Source: Flavobacterium branchiicola (GTDB lineage: Bacteria > Bacteroidota > Bacteroidia > Flavobacteriales > Flavobacteriaceae). Taken from it: a DNA stretch of 64,000 bases. Positions 50,721-61,700 of this stretch are shown here, one piece after another; positions within the stretch are counted from its first letter, which is position 1, and every line of letters begins with the position of its first letter. Position numbers and translations under genes: made by a program. The notes under the pieces were generated by a model. It was not told the DNA's origin, did not search any database, and worked only from the letters and a program-made list of their open reading frames with translations. The stretch is taken from the NCBI RefSeq assembly GCF_018383905.1, contig NZ_JAGYWA010000002.1:367363-431362 (forward strand). The letters run 5' to 3'.

Positions 50721-53700
50721 ATGAAAAAAATCTTTGTATTAATGCTGTGTGTCTTTGGGCTCACCCTTGCCACGGGACAAACCACAACTTCGAGTATTAA
50801 AGGGATTATTAAGAGTTCAAGTAATGAACTTTTGCCAGGTGCCGGAATTTTGGCAATACATACTCCAACAGGAACTAAATATTCTGCTATTTCCAATGAA
50901 GATGGAAGGTTTAGTATTTTAAATATGAGAATTGGAGGTCCGTATAAAGTAATTGTATCATTTGTTGGTTTTCAAAATCAGGAATATAATGATCTTTATC
51001 TTGATTTGGGAAAGCCTTTTACTCTCGATGTTCAGCTGGCTGATGAAAGCCAGGCGTTGGAAGAGGTAAAAGTTACTGCTAAAGATAAGATTTTTAAAAG
51101 TGGAAAAACAGGTGCTGAAACTTCTATTGGAAGAAGAGAATTAACTGCTCTGCCAACAATATCAAGATCTGCTGAAGACTTTACCCGTTTGGAGCCAACT
51201 GCAAGTGGCGGTTCTTTTGGAGGTAGAAATGACCAGTATAACAATTACTCTTTAAATGGTGCGGTGTTTAATAATCCGTTTGGGTTGGATGCTGCAACTC
51301 CGGGAGGGCAAACAGGTGCTCAGCCAATATCATTAGATGCAATTGAGCAAATTCAGGTGGCAACTGCTCCTTATGATGTTACTTTATCTGGTTTTACTGG
51401 AGCTTCTGTAAATGCAGTTACAAAATCGGGGACAAATGAATTTCATGGTACTGCCTATGTGTTTTACAGAAATCAGGATTTAACAGGAAGTAAAATTAAA
51501 GGGGAAAAAATATTTGTACCTACTTTAGAGCAGACTCAGGCTGGTTTCAGTTTGGGGGCGCCTATTATAAAAGATAAATTGTTTGTTTTTGGAAATTTTG
51601 AAATTGATAAAAGAAGTGATCTTGGATCTAATTTTGTGGCCAATAATAATGACGGTATAACGGGAATTAATGAATCCAGAGTTATGGAGTCTGATTTGAT
51701 TGCGGTTTCTAAAGCTTTGGCAGATTTAGGTTATAATACCGGAGCTTATCAGGGATTTATACATGAGTCAAATTCAAGTAAAGGAATTATAAAAGTAGAC
51801 TGGAATATAAATGATAATCATAAACTGGCTGTTATTTATAATTTTCTGGATGCTTCAAAAGATAAACCGGCTCACCCGACTGCGCTAGGTTTTAGAGGTC
51901 CAAATGCTTCAATCTTGCAATTTCAGAATTCAGGATATCAGATTAATAACAAGTTGAATTCGGTTTTATTAGAATTAAATTCAAAGTTCAGTGAATCGGT
52001 TTCTAACAAACTTCAAGCGGGTTATACTCATTTTAATGATTACAGAAGACCGTTTTCTACTCCGGCTCCGGTAATTAATATTCAGGATGGTGCGGGTTCT
52101 AATTATATTATTGCTGGGCACGAACCTTTTTCTATCAATAATACACTTGATCAAAAAGTAATTCAGATTACCAATAACTTGTCTTATACGGTTGGTAAAC
52201 ATGCTTTTACTTTTGGAGGATCTTTCGAAAAATTTGCTTTCAAAAATTCTTTCAATTTAGCAGGGTATGATAATTTCGGCAATCCAAATGGATATGCAGG
52301 TACTTTCTTTACGCCTTATTTTACAACACAAGATTTTTTGAATGATGCTGCTAAACCTTTTGCTACTAGTATTATCGCTCAAAATCTTCAATACGCCCAG
52401 GATACTAATAATTCTAAAAGTCAGTTTGCGGTGGGTTCTGATGGAGGTTGGAAACTTGCTGAGTTAAACGTGGGACAATTGGCTTTTTATGCACAGGATG
52501 ACATACGTCTTAGTGATGATTTTAAATTATCGTTAGGTTTAAGAATTGATAAGCCTTTGTATTTTAATACTGCAGATTTGATTCAGAAATATATTGATAC
52601 AGATAATGGTGGATCAGGTAGAGATAATAGTATTGATTATTATGATCCGCAAACTGGGCAGGCAGTTAAATTAATTTCGACAGATTTGCCTAGTGACAGG
52701 ATTCTTTGGTCTCCAAGAATTGGTTTCAACTGGGATGTAAAAGGTGATGCAACCTCGCAACTTCGCGGAGGGTCTGGAATTTTTACCGGTAGAATTCCGT
52801 TTGTTTGGTTAGGTAATCAGGTAAGTGGTGCAGATGATAGCTTCTTGCAAATTATGGATCCGGATTATAAATGGCCTCAGGTTTGGAGAACTAGTTTAGG
52901 GTACGATCATCGATTTGAAGGTAATTATATTGTAACTCTTGATTTGTCTTATAATAAAGATATTAATGCGGTACATGTGCAAAACTGGGGATTAAAACCT
53001 CCAACAGGAACATTGGCAGGTGTAGATGACAGATTGATTTATACTGCAGCGGATCATGGTGCAAATAATGCTTATGTAATGACAAATTCAGATAAAGGAA
53101 GTGCTTTTAATGCGACGATTAAATTACAGAAAACTTTTGAAAATGGTTTGTATGCAAGTGTTGCTTATAATTATTTAAAATCAAAAGACGTAAACTCTAT
53201 TGAAGCTGAGATAACAGGAGATGCTTTTGCTTTTAATCCGGCTTTAGGTAATGTGAATAATGATGTGCTTTCAAATTCTAAATATGGAGATAATCATCGT
53301 TTTATAGCAGTTGGTTCTAAAAAATGGAAATACGGAAAGGACAAATGGGCAACTACTGTTTCTGCTTTTTTTGAATATGCTCAGGGAGGACGTTATAATT
53401 ATACATACGGAGGTGATATTAATGGAGATGGTTCTTCTGTTAATGATTTGATTTATATTCCGACAACAGCAGAAATCGGTCAGATGAATTTTAGCGGTGC
53501 GGGACAAGCTGAGGCTTTTGATAAATTTATTGCGCAGGATGATTATATGAAAAACAAAAGAGGGCAATACGCAGAGCGTTATGGGGCAATATCGCCATGG
53601 AGAGGAAGATGCGATCTTAAAGTAATGCAGGATTATAATTTTAAAATTTCATCGGCTTCAGAGAAGAAAAATACAATCCAGTTTAGTATTGATGTTTTAA

Positions 53701-53891
53701 ACTTTGGAAATCTTATAAACTCTGATTGGGGAGTTGTGCAAGTTCCTACCAGTGTTCAGCCTATTGGGGTTACAGTGGCAGGAAATGTGCCTACTTATAC
53801 CTTTAATGGTACTCAGACTAAAACGTACAGCTATGATGCTAGTTTGACTTCAAGATGGCAAGCTCAATTTGGTCTTAGATACATTTTTTAG
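50721..53891 (+). CDS. Oar-like TonB-dependent receptor
   Basis: A 1056-residue outer-membrane protein. Signal peptide (MKKIFVLMLCVFGLTLATGQ), a carboxypeptidase-regulatory-like domain (about 28-110; SNELLPGAGILAIHTPTGTKY), the short pre-plug motif ALEEVKVTAKDK, and a plug with ELTALPTISRSAEDFTRLEP, RNDQYNNYSLNGAVFNNPFGLD and SLDAIEQIQVATAPYDVTLSGFTGASVNAVTKSGTNEFHG. The barrel ends QFGLRYIF. This is the Oar/OmpA-related group, not SusC; Myxococcus Oar is linked to protein export, but ligands here are unknown. It ends at a strong terminator and has no SusD partner. Confidence 0.93.
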   Translation: MKKIFVLMLCVFGLTLATGQTTTSSIKGIIKSSSNELLPGAGILAIHTPTGTKYSAISNEDGRFSILNMRIGGPYKVIVSFVGFQNQEYNDLYLDLGKPFTLDVQLADESQALEEVKVTAKDKIFKSGKTGAETSIGRRELTALPTISRSAEDFTRLEPTASGGSFGGRNDQYNNYSLNGAVFNNPFGLDAATPGGQTGAQPISLDAIEQIQVATAPYDVTLSGFTGASVNAVTKSGTNEFHGTAYVFYRNQDLTGSKIKGEKIFVPTLEQTQAGFSLGAPIIKDKLFVFGNFEIDKRSDLGSNFVANNNDGITGINESRVMESDLIAVSKALADLGYNTGAYQGFIHESNSSKGIIKVDWNINDNHKLAVIYNFLDASKDKPAHPTALGFRGPNASILQFQNSGYQINNKLNSVLLELNSKFSESVSNKLQAGYTHFNDYRRPFSTPAPVINIQDGAGSNYIIAGHEPFSINNTLDQKVIQITNNLSYTVGKHAFTFGGSFEKFAFKNSFNLAGYDNFGNPNGYAGTFFTPYFTTQDFLNDAAKPFATSIIAQNLQYAQDTNNSKSQFAVGSDGGWKLAELNVGQLAFYAQDDIRLSDDFKLSLGLRIDKPLYFNTADLIQKYIDTDNGGSGRDNSIDYYDPQTGQAVKLISTDLPSDRILWSPRIGFNWDVKGDATSQLRGGSGIFTGRIPFVWLGNQVSGADDSFLQIMDPDYKWPQVWRTSLGYDHRFEGNYIVTLDLSYNKDINAVHVQNWGLKPPTGTLAGVDDRLIYTAADHGANNAYVMTNSDKGSAFNATIKLQKTFENGLYASVAYNYLKSKDVNSIEAEITGDAFAFNPALGNVNNDVLSNSKYGDNHRFIAVGSKKWKYGKDKWATTVSAFFEYAQGGRYNYTYGGDINGDGSSVNDLIYIPTTAEIGQMNFSGAGQAEAFDKFIAQDDYMKNKRGQYAERYGAISPWRGRCDLKVMQDYNFKISSASEKKNTIQFSIDVLNFGNLINSDWGVVQVPTSVQPIGVTVAGNVPTYTFNGTQTKTYSYDASLTSRWQAQFGLRYIF

Positions 53892-53915
53892 TAAAGCAAA
53901 AAAAGTGATAAATTT

Positions 53916-53942
53916 GCCCTCGCATTTGCGGGGGCTTTTTTT
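53916..53942 (+). terminator. Terminator after the Oar-like receptor
   Basis: GC-rich stem GCCCTCGC / GCGGGGGC (53916-53923 with 53928-53935, one G-T pair), ATTT loop, seven T. Confidence 0.92.
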
Positions 53943-54008
53943 ATGCATAATAATGTCGTAAAAATGTTATTAGTTCTTTACAAGTGTTTAAATATAAAAA
54001 CAAACAAA

Positions 54009-54482
54009 ATGAAATACGCAAGATTAACTAAGGAGCAATTTGATGAATTGCATGCAGAATTTGCCAGCTTTTTAGCTACGCAGGCAATTGATAAGGCTGA
54101 ATGGGATTCACTTAAAATAAACAAACCAGAGGTTGCTGAGCAGGAACTGGATGTCTTTTCAGATTTGATTTGGGAAGGCGTTTTGTCCAGAGCAGAATAT
54201 TTAGAGCATTTTTCAAGAAATCATATCTTTTTATTTCAGTGTTTTGATACGCATGTGCAATCTATAGTGTTGAAGTCTTTGATTCAGGAAACTGATTTTT
54301 TATCTAAAGAAGGTTTGCAATGGTTGAGTGATAATATGTTTACGGAGAACATTGAAATGAAAGTAGGGAAGAAGGTGTTTACGGAAGATAGAAATGCTTC
54401 TATATTTGAATTAATTCAACAAGGTGCTTTTTTAAGCGACGGACTGTTGTTTAAGCAAATTAATACTATAATCGAGTCTTAG
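54009..54482 (+). CDS. Small cytoplasmic protein, DUF6495-like
   Basis: A 157-residue acidic protein: YARLTKEQFDELHAEFASFLATQAIDKAEWDSLKINKPEVAEQELDVFSDLIWEGVLSRAEYLEHFS. It matches, from memory, a flavobacterial family called DUF6495, with no known function. The ATG at 54009 is preferred to an open start at 53943 that would overlap the terminator region. No partner gene is adjacent. Confidence 0.75.
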   Translation: MKYARLTKEQFDELHAEFASFLATQAIDKAEWDSLKINKPEVAEQELDVFSDLIWEGVLSRAEYLEHFSRNHIFLFQCFDTHVQSIVLKSLIQETDFLSKEGLQWLSDNMFTENIEMKVGKKVFTEDRNASIFELIQQGAFLSDGLLFKQINTIIES

Positions 54483-55717
54483 TTCTGCTTTAACTAGTGA
54501 AGAAAGGATAAACAATATTGCTTTAAATTGTTTGTCTTTTCTTTATTTTTTTAACGTTTGTTTAATCTTTTATTTTTCGTTTGCCCCGTATTTTTACGTG
54601 TTTTTTCCCATTTACTTAAAATTTTAAGATATTTAAGTTTAAAATGTAGGTTTTATCTCTATTTTTCTAATGTTGTTAAATTTAAAACGATTGAAATTGA
54701 GTATTGTGTAGTATAATTACTATATTTTTAAATTTAACTGTTAAATATTTTATTTTTAACTTGACTCATAAAACAGCTTTTTTTGCGATATATAGCTGTC
54801 TTTTCCTATAAAATAGCTGTTTTCACTCTCTTTTAGCCACAAGTGTCTTAAAATAATAATAATATTTTGTTTGTTTTATATTTTTCTTTTGCTTAATTTT
54901 AGGATAGGAAAATGTTAAACAAAATACTTTGCGTTTTTTCTAAAAACAAATTAAGAGTCAGTTTTGTTTAATCTTTAAGAATAAAAAATGTCTTAGAAAA
55001 GAATAAGGTTTATTAATTAACTTAAATTAGTTTGCATATGGAATTGACAACTACTCTAATAATTAAGTTTGTATTAAGCGTTCAAATTATTTTAACTTTA
55101 TTTTTTGCTTTTTTAAAATTTGCTACGAAAGTAAATTTTGTTTCTATAGCAGACTTGTTTCACGAAAGTCAAAATTATATTTGTTTTTTATTTGCTAAGC
55201 CCAGTCGGCGATTGTGCAAATGAAAAACTTTTTCATGTCTAATAATTATTAATTAAGGATAGCAGTAATTATTAAAAATCGTATTTCAATTATTTTGACT
55301 TACATGACTATTTCAAAATAAAAAACAAGTTCACAGATTGCCTAATCAACTTTCTTTGAATATTGAAATACCCAATATATTTATAGTGTTTTTCCCCCTG
55401 TTTAGCTTAACTTAAATTTTCGTGTATGAAAATTAGGCCACCATTAAATCACTCCGTATGGAAGACTGATTAAGATCTGTATTCCCTAAAAGTTTCCGGG
55501 CGTTTTGTACCTAATTTAGGTAAAATGCTCTTTAGTTTACTTAATAGTAGACGCAATGCACCATGAATTTTTTTGAAGAAATATGATTTAAATTCTTAGT
55601 CGATAAGATTTTAAATTCTATTTTAAGTAGTTGATTATTAACGATTTTTTGAATTGCCTAAGCATACGTGCTTATCGCAACAGGTATTTTATTGTCCATT
55701 TTCTAATCTTCCAAATT
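54483..55717. other. 1.2-kb gene-less AT-rich leader before the giant surface protein
   Basis: I see no convincing gene. A 63-codon frame at 55032-55223 lacks any recognisable feature. Structure seen: AAAACAGCT (54770-54778) paired with AGCTGTTTT (54815-54823) and a third TAGCTGTC between; a hairpin TACCTA/TAGGTA near 55507-55521; and TAAGCA-TACG-TGCTTA at 55669-55684, 34 bp ahead of the start codon. A long 5' leader or untranslated regulatory region is possible. Confidence 0.6.
55669..55684 (+). promoter_or_regulatory. Small palindromic hairpin before the giant surface-protein gene
   Basis: TAAGCA / TGCTTA with a TACG loop, centred on an ACGT-like palindrome, 34 bp ahead of the ATG. Function unknown. 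Confidence 0.4.
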
Positions 55718-58700
55718 ATGAAAAAAAAAATTACTTTTTATGATCTCATCCTAAAGAAGAGATTATTTGGTTTGTTGTTTTTGTTGCTTTTTTGCAATAA
55801 AAACTTTGCACAAACTTTTTGCCGACCAGACTCACAGACTAATAGTACTGGTGGTCTTTTATGTGTAGGCATGAGTGTAACGAACCCAGGCAATGCATTC
55901 GATTCCAGCCTGGCAACTTATGCATCTATTACAAATGTGCTAGGTGTAGGTTGTTTTGCTCAGGAGACATTACATTTTAACCAGACGGCAAAAGCCGGAG
56001 ATCAAATAGTGATCTATCTGGGTGAAGGTAATGGACTACTGGATGTTGGTTTATTAGCAAACGCCACGATTCAGGCAAAAAACGGAGCAGCGGATGTTGG
56101 TTCGGCAGTTGCCATAAATAATCCGATACTTAATCTCCAATTATTATCAGGTGGAAATGTTGCAGTAATAAAGTATACATTACCGGGAGATGCCAATCAG
56201 GTACAAATTCAATCAGGAGGACTTTTGTCCGGCTTGGTTAATTTAAGAATTTATGATGTGCGTTTGCAATTTGCAAAACCAACTATTGCAGGAGGGGAAA
56301 CACAATCTGTTTGCTTTGGGCAATCTGTAGCACTTTCGGCTACTGTGGCTACAGGTACAACTATTGCATGGTATGATACTCCAACAGCTACTACAGCGCT
56401 TTCCACTTCTGCTACTTATACAACGCCGGCTTTAACGGCTACTACAACTTATTATATAAGTACTTCGAGAAACCCGGGTTGCGAAAGTGATTCACGACTA
56501 CCTGTAACTATAAATGTTATAGAACCTATACAGCCTACAATAAGCACGACCGGAACTTCAATTTGTTCTACGGGAGCAACGCAGGCAACTACGCTTTCTG
56601 TTATAAATCCGGTTCCCGGAACTACTTATTCGTGGTTTAATGTGGCAACAGGAGGATCTGCGTTAAGTACAAATACTAGTTATACACCAACCGTCCCGGT
56701 AGGTGTAACTGATTTTTATGTAGAGGCTTCAATTGGCTTATGTAAATCGGCTCGTACTAAAGTAAGTGTTACCTCAACTCCGGTTCCCGGACCAGCAACG
56801 GTATTAACACAAAGTGTATCTATTTTATCAGGACAAAATGCAACCTTAAGTGCTTCAACAGCTGAAGCTGGAGTTGTTTTAGACTGGTATGATGTACCTA
56901 CTGGAGGAACTAAATTATTGGGAGATTCCAATACTTTTACAACTCCTATTTTAACGGCTACTAAAACCTATTATATAGAATCCCGTAATAGTGTTGCAGG
57001 ATGCGTTAGCGCTTCGAGAGTATCGGTGACAGTAAATGTTTCTGCAAATCCTTTGGGAACTTGTTTAGAAGCAAATAGTCAGCAAACGGCTCAATTCGGT
57101 ATTTGTTTACTTTGTTCTACTACAAATCCAAATAATTCGGTAGACGGTAATCCTGCAACTTTTGCAAGAATTACGTTGCCGGCAGGGGTGGTAAATGGAT
57201 GGATTCAGCAAACATTACAGTTTAATAATCCAGGGAAAGCAGGCGACATCATCGATGTTGAATTGGCTTTACCTGGTGGAATTGCAGATGTTGCTTTACT
57301 TGGTGCAGTAAGTCTGGCTACCTATAACGGATCAACTTATAATGGTGACAGGGTTTTTATAAACAACTCATTAGTTACTTTACAAGTATTATCCGGAAAT
57401 CGATTCAAGGCTAGTATAGAAGCTGGTGGAACTTTTGACCGCATTGAAATTAGATTGGGCGGTGTATTAACCCTGCTTACTAATTTAGATATTTATCAGG
57501 CAACATACAGATATAAAGCGCCAACCGTTACAGGCAATAAAGTAATCTGTGCGGGACAAACCACAACTTTGACCGCCAATTTAGCAGTTGGTGAAACGGT
57601 TAAATGGTATGATGCTTTAACTGGAGGAAACTTGTTAGTTTCTACAGCTGCTTATACAACTCCGGTTTTAAATACAACAACTACTTTTTATACAGAACTT
57701 ACACGTAATGGTTGTGTTAATAGTGAAAGAAATCCAGTAATAGTTACTGTAGACAATCCTCTGGCACCGGGAACAGTTGTTGCCAGCCCTTTAAATTTAT
57801 GCAGTGGAGACGCCACGACTATAACTATTCAGTCGCCGGTTGCAGGTACAACTTACAATTGGTATGATGCGGCAACAGGAGGGAATTTAGTATTTACAGG
57901 TGAAATTTATGCAACTCCAAATTTAACTGCCAGTAAAACATATTATATAGAGGCAGTAATTGGTACTTGTACAAGTCCTACACGTACTGCAACTACTGTT
58001 AATGTAAATGCGAGACCAGCGGCACCAGTTCCTGTATTATCAAATGTAACCATTCAATCTGGACAAAGTGTAATGCTGGCCGTTACAAATACTCCTGGAT
58101 TTACTTATACATGGTATGATGTTGCAACGGGAGGAACTTCGTTAGCTACAGGAAGTACTTACACGCCTAGTCCGGTTTTAACGGCAAATAAAACATTTTA
58201 TGTTGAAGCAAGAGATTTAACAACAGATTGTCCAAGCAGTACAAGAGCAGTTATTACGGTTACGGTTATAAATGCAGTTAGTAATTGCTTATTAGCAGAT
58301 GCACAAGTCACTACTAAAGGAGGGACAACAGGATGTTTGACTTGTACTTCAACTACCGATGGTGCTTCTGTAGATGGAAATAATAATACAGCCGCTACTT
58401 TGTCAATCCCTTTAGGCTTGTTGAATGATCATATTGAACAAGTATTAACTTTTCCTCCAACAGGTGGTCAGAAGGATGATATTATAGATGTAGAATTAGG
58501 AATTCCTGTAGGTCTTCTTGACATCAGCGCTTTGTCTAATATTACTTTGCAAAGTTTTAATGGAGGTACACCTAATGCTGATTTGTCTGCTATCAGTTCG
58601 CTTTTAAATGTTCAGATATTAACTGGAAATCGTTTTAAAGCAAGTTTTGTTGCGGCAGGAGCTTTTACAAGCGTTAGGGTTCAATTAAATGGATTAGCAA

Positions 58701-61700
58701 GTGTATTAGCAAGTTTAGAAATTTATCAAGCTTCTTACAGATTCCCAAATGCAACAATAACAGGAGCATCAGCACCTATTTGTGCAGGGGGAACAGCTAC
58801 GTTAACTGCTACTGCTCCAGGAACACAAACGCAAACTTTTGCATGGTTTGATGCTCCAACAGGCGGAAACCCAGTGTCTGTTAATCCTACAGTTGCATTA
58901 ACAGCTAATACAACTTATTATTTGGAGGCAAGCCGCGGAAGCTGTATTAACAGTGCCCGTCAGGCTGTAGCGATAAATGTTTTAGCAATCCCTACAGCTT
59001 CAGATATTACAATTACTACTCCTTTGACAGCTTCTTGTGCAGGAGGTGTGGTTTTGGCTCCAACATCTGCTTTAACGGGAGCAACTTTCAAATATTATAC
59101 AGATCAAAATAAAACTCAGGAGCTTACAAACGGAACAGTAGCAGGTGTTACTTATTCTAAAGATCCTGTAACTGGTGCGTTAACCATAAGTGGTCTTACT
59201 TCTGGTAATGCTCCTTATACCTATTATGTGTCAGTACTTAATGGCGGAACTTGTGAGAGCCCGAACGGGTCATTACAGCCAGTTGTGGTTAATTATCCGG
59301 CAGCTTCGGATTTAACCGTTACATCTTCATTAGTAGCTTGTGCAAAAGCAAGTTTAAGAGATGCGATTACAAATTTTGATACTTCTGGAAATACTACTTA
59401 TACCTTCTTTGATTCAGCAGGTAATCCAATAACGGATCAGGCTGCAACAAATATTTTGGGTAATGGTAATTATTTTATTCAGGCTCAGACAGCTGGCGTT
59501 GCTTGTCCTTCGGCTAAATTACCAGTTGCAGTAACAGTTAATCCTTTACCAACCTTAACAGGCGTAACAAGTTCGATAGCAGTTACAAAAGGAACTTCGG
59601 TAGCATTAAGCGCAACATCAAATGGAACTATAACATGGTACGACCCGCAAGGGAATGTTTTGCCTTCGAACAACACAGGTATTTTAAATACTGTTGGGAC
59701 TTATACCTATACAGTAATTGCAAGTATCGGAAATTGTACTACCAGCCAGACCGTAACGATCAGCGTTATTGATCCTGCAACTTGTGATTCATTATTTGAA
59801 AGAGTTTATGCTAATACTCAGTCATGGTCATCAGTTATTACAGGTGGAGTATCAAATGGACCTTTGGGTGCAGATGGTGATCCAAGTACTTATTCTACAA
59901 TAACTACAGGATTAGGACTTTTAGGCATTGGAACTACATGGCAAAATCTGCAATGGCCAACTACTATACCTAAAGGAACACCGGTAACAGTGAAACTTGG
60001 TTTAGAATATAGTGCAGTTGCGGTAGGACAAAGTATTACCGTTGTAGGGACTAAACGTAATGGATTGAATAACCCAATTGATATTGGAACATTGCAACCG
60101 GTATCAGGGGCATTATTGAATTTATTGCCGGGTCAAAATTCATTTGAATTTACCTTTGTTCCTTCTAATAATTCCGGACCTCAGGATTATGATGGTATCC
60201 GCGTACAATTAGGCTCAATTTTGAGTGTTGCACAGAATGTAAATGTTTATGATGCTCATTATCAAAAACAAGTAAATCAAATTGCTTGCGGACAAGGAGA
60301 TATTGAAGATGTTTTTTATGGAGTAAAAGATTTAGGTCTTGGTGTATTAACTTCTACTGTAGGGGTTTCTAATGCCTGGAATGTAGCTGATGGAGATGTA
60401 TCTACTTATGCTACAATGTTTAATGCAGTAGGAGTACTTGCTGCAGCACAACTTACAGCAAAATTTAGAACACCATCTATGGTTGGAGACACGCTTAGAA
60501 TTGTGATTTCAAAACCTGGAACGATTTTAAATCTAAATTTACTTACAGGCTTCAGCGTTCAGCTTTATTCAGGAAATATTGCTGTTGGAGCTCCAATACA
60601 AAATACAAGTAGTTTATTGACTTTAAAACTGCTTTCGGCAGATACAATGGCAATGACACTTATTGCACCTCAAACTGAACCTTACGACAAAGTTGTAATT
60701 AGTTTAGGAGGAGTTGCAAGTGTTTTAGATCAGCTTAGAGTTCATACAATAGATCGTACAACAAATACGCAGGTAATAGGTGCCGATCCGACTAATAAAA
60801 TAACGGTCTGCCCCGGAACAGATATAACACTCAAAGTTCCGCCAAAATCATGTGCAGATTATATTTGGTACGATTCACCTACAGGAGGAAATGTGGTAGC
60901 GAGTGGTCAGACTTATTCGCTTCCGGCTACACTAGCTGCAGGAACTTATAAATTTTATGTTCAGCCAATTCGTTACGGTTGTGCAGCTTTAGAAAGAGGG
61001 TTAGTAACCGTGGTTGTTACAGCAACGACTCCGGCAGCTGCAATCGCAAGTGTTACCATAAACGGAGGAAACAGTACTATTATTTGTGCAGAAACTGGTC
61101 AGGTAACTTTGGATGCTGTATTAAGTGGTACGCCAGTACTTACAAACCCAGTATACTCCTGGTATAGTTTTGATGGAACAACAAGTAATTTAGTAGTTGG
61201 AGAAACAACTTCAAAATTAATCTTAACCGGATTAACTCCTGGTACTTACACGTATTATGTTGGAGTTCGTTCTGATGTATTTTGTGAAACTGCACCAGCA
61301 GACAGAAAACAAGTTACATTTACAATTTTACCAAGTTCATTAATTACAGATATTGTGGTAGACAATGCTACAATTTGTCATGATACAAATGCGGTATTAA
61401 CTCCGACAAGTACTTTGGTAAATCCGGTATTCTTTTGGTATTTGGATGCCAATAAAACACAACCTATTTCAAACGGAATAATTGGTGGTGTAACCTATGC
61501 AATTAGTAGTTCAGGAGCTTTAACAGCTACTGGTTTAACAACTGCAATGAGCCCTATTACGTATTATGTAGCGGTGGCAAGCGACAATACATGTCAAAAT
61601 AAAAATGGAGAGTTAAAATCAGTTACAGTAATTGTTAATGATCCTCCAACGCCTACTTCTACAACTTATACTCAAAATTTCTGTTTAGTAAATGCACCAA

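Noticed and set aside
55032..55223. 63-codon frame in the long gap before the giant protein gene
   Set aside because: AT-rich, one hydrophobic stretch by chance composition, no promoter and no recognisable family.
56716..61167. Short open frames inside the giant gene, two antisense (56716-56931, 59485-59676) and one in another sense frame (60979-61167)
   Set aside because: They are out-of-frame shadows of a repetitive Thr/Ala-rich coding region.
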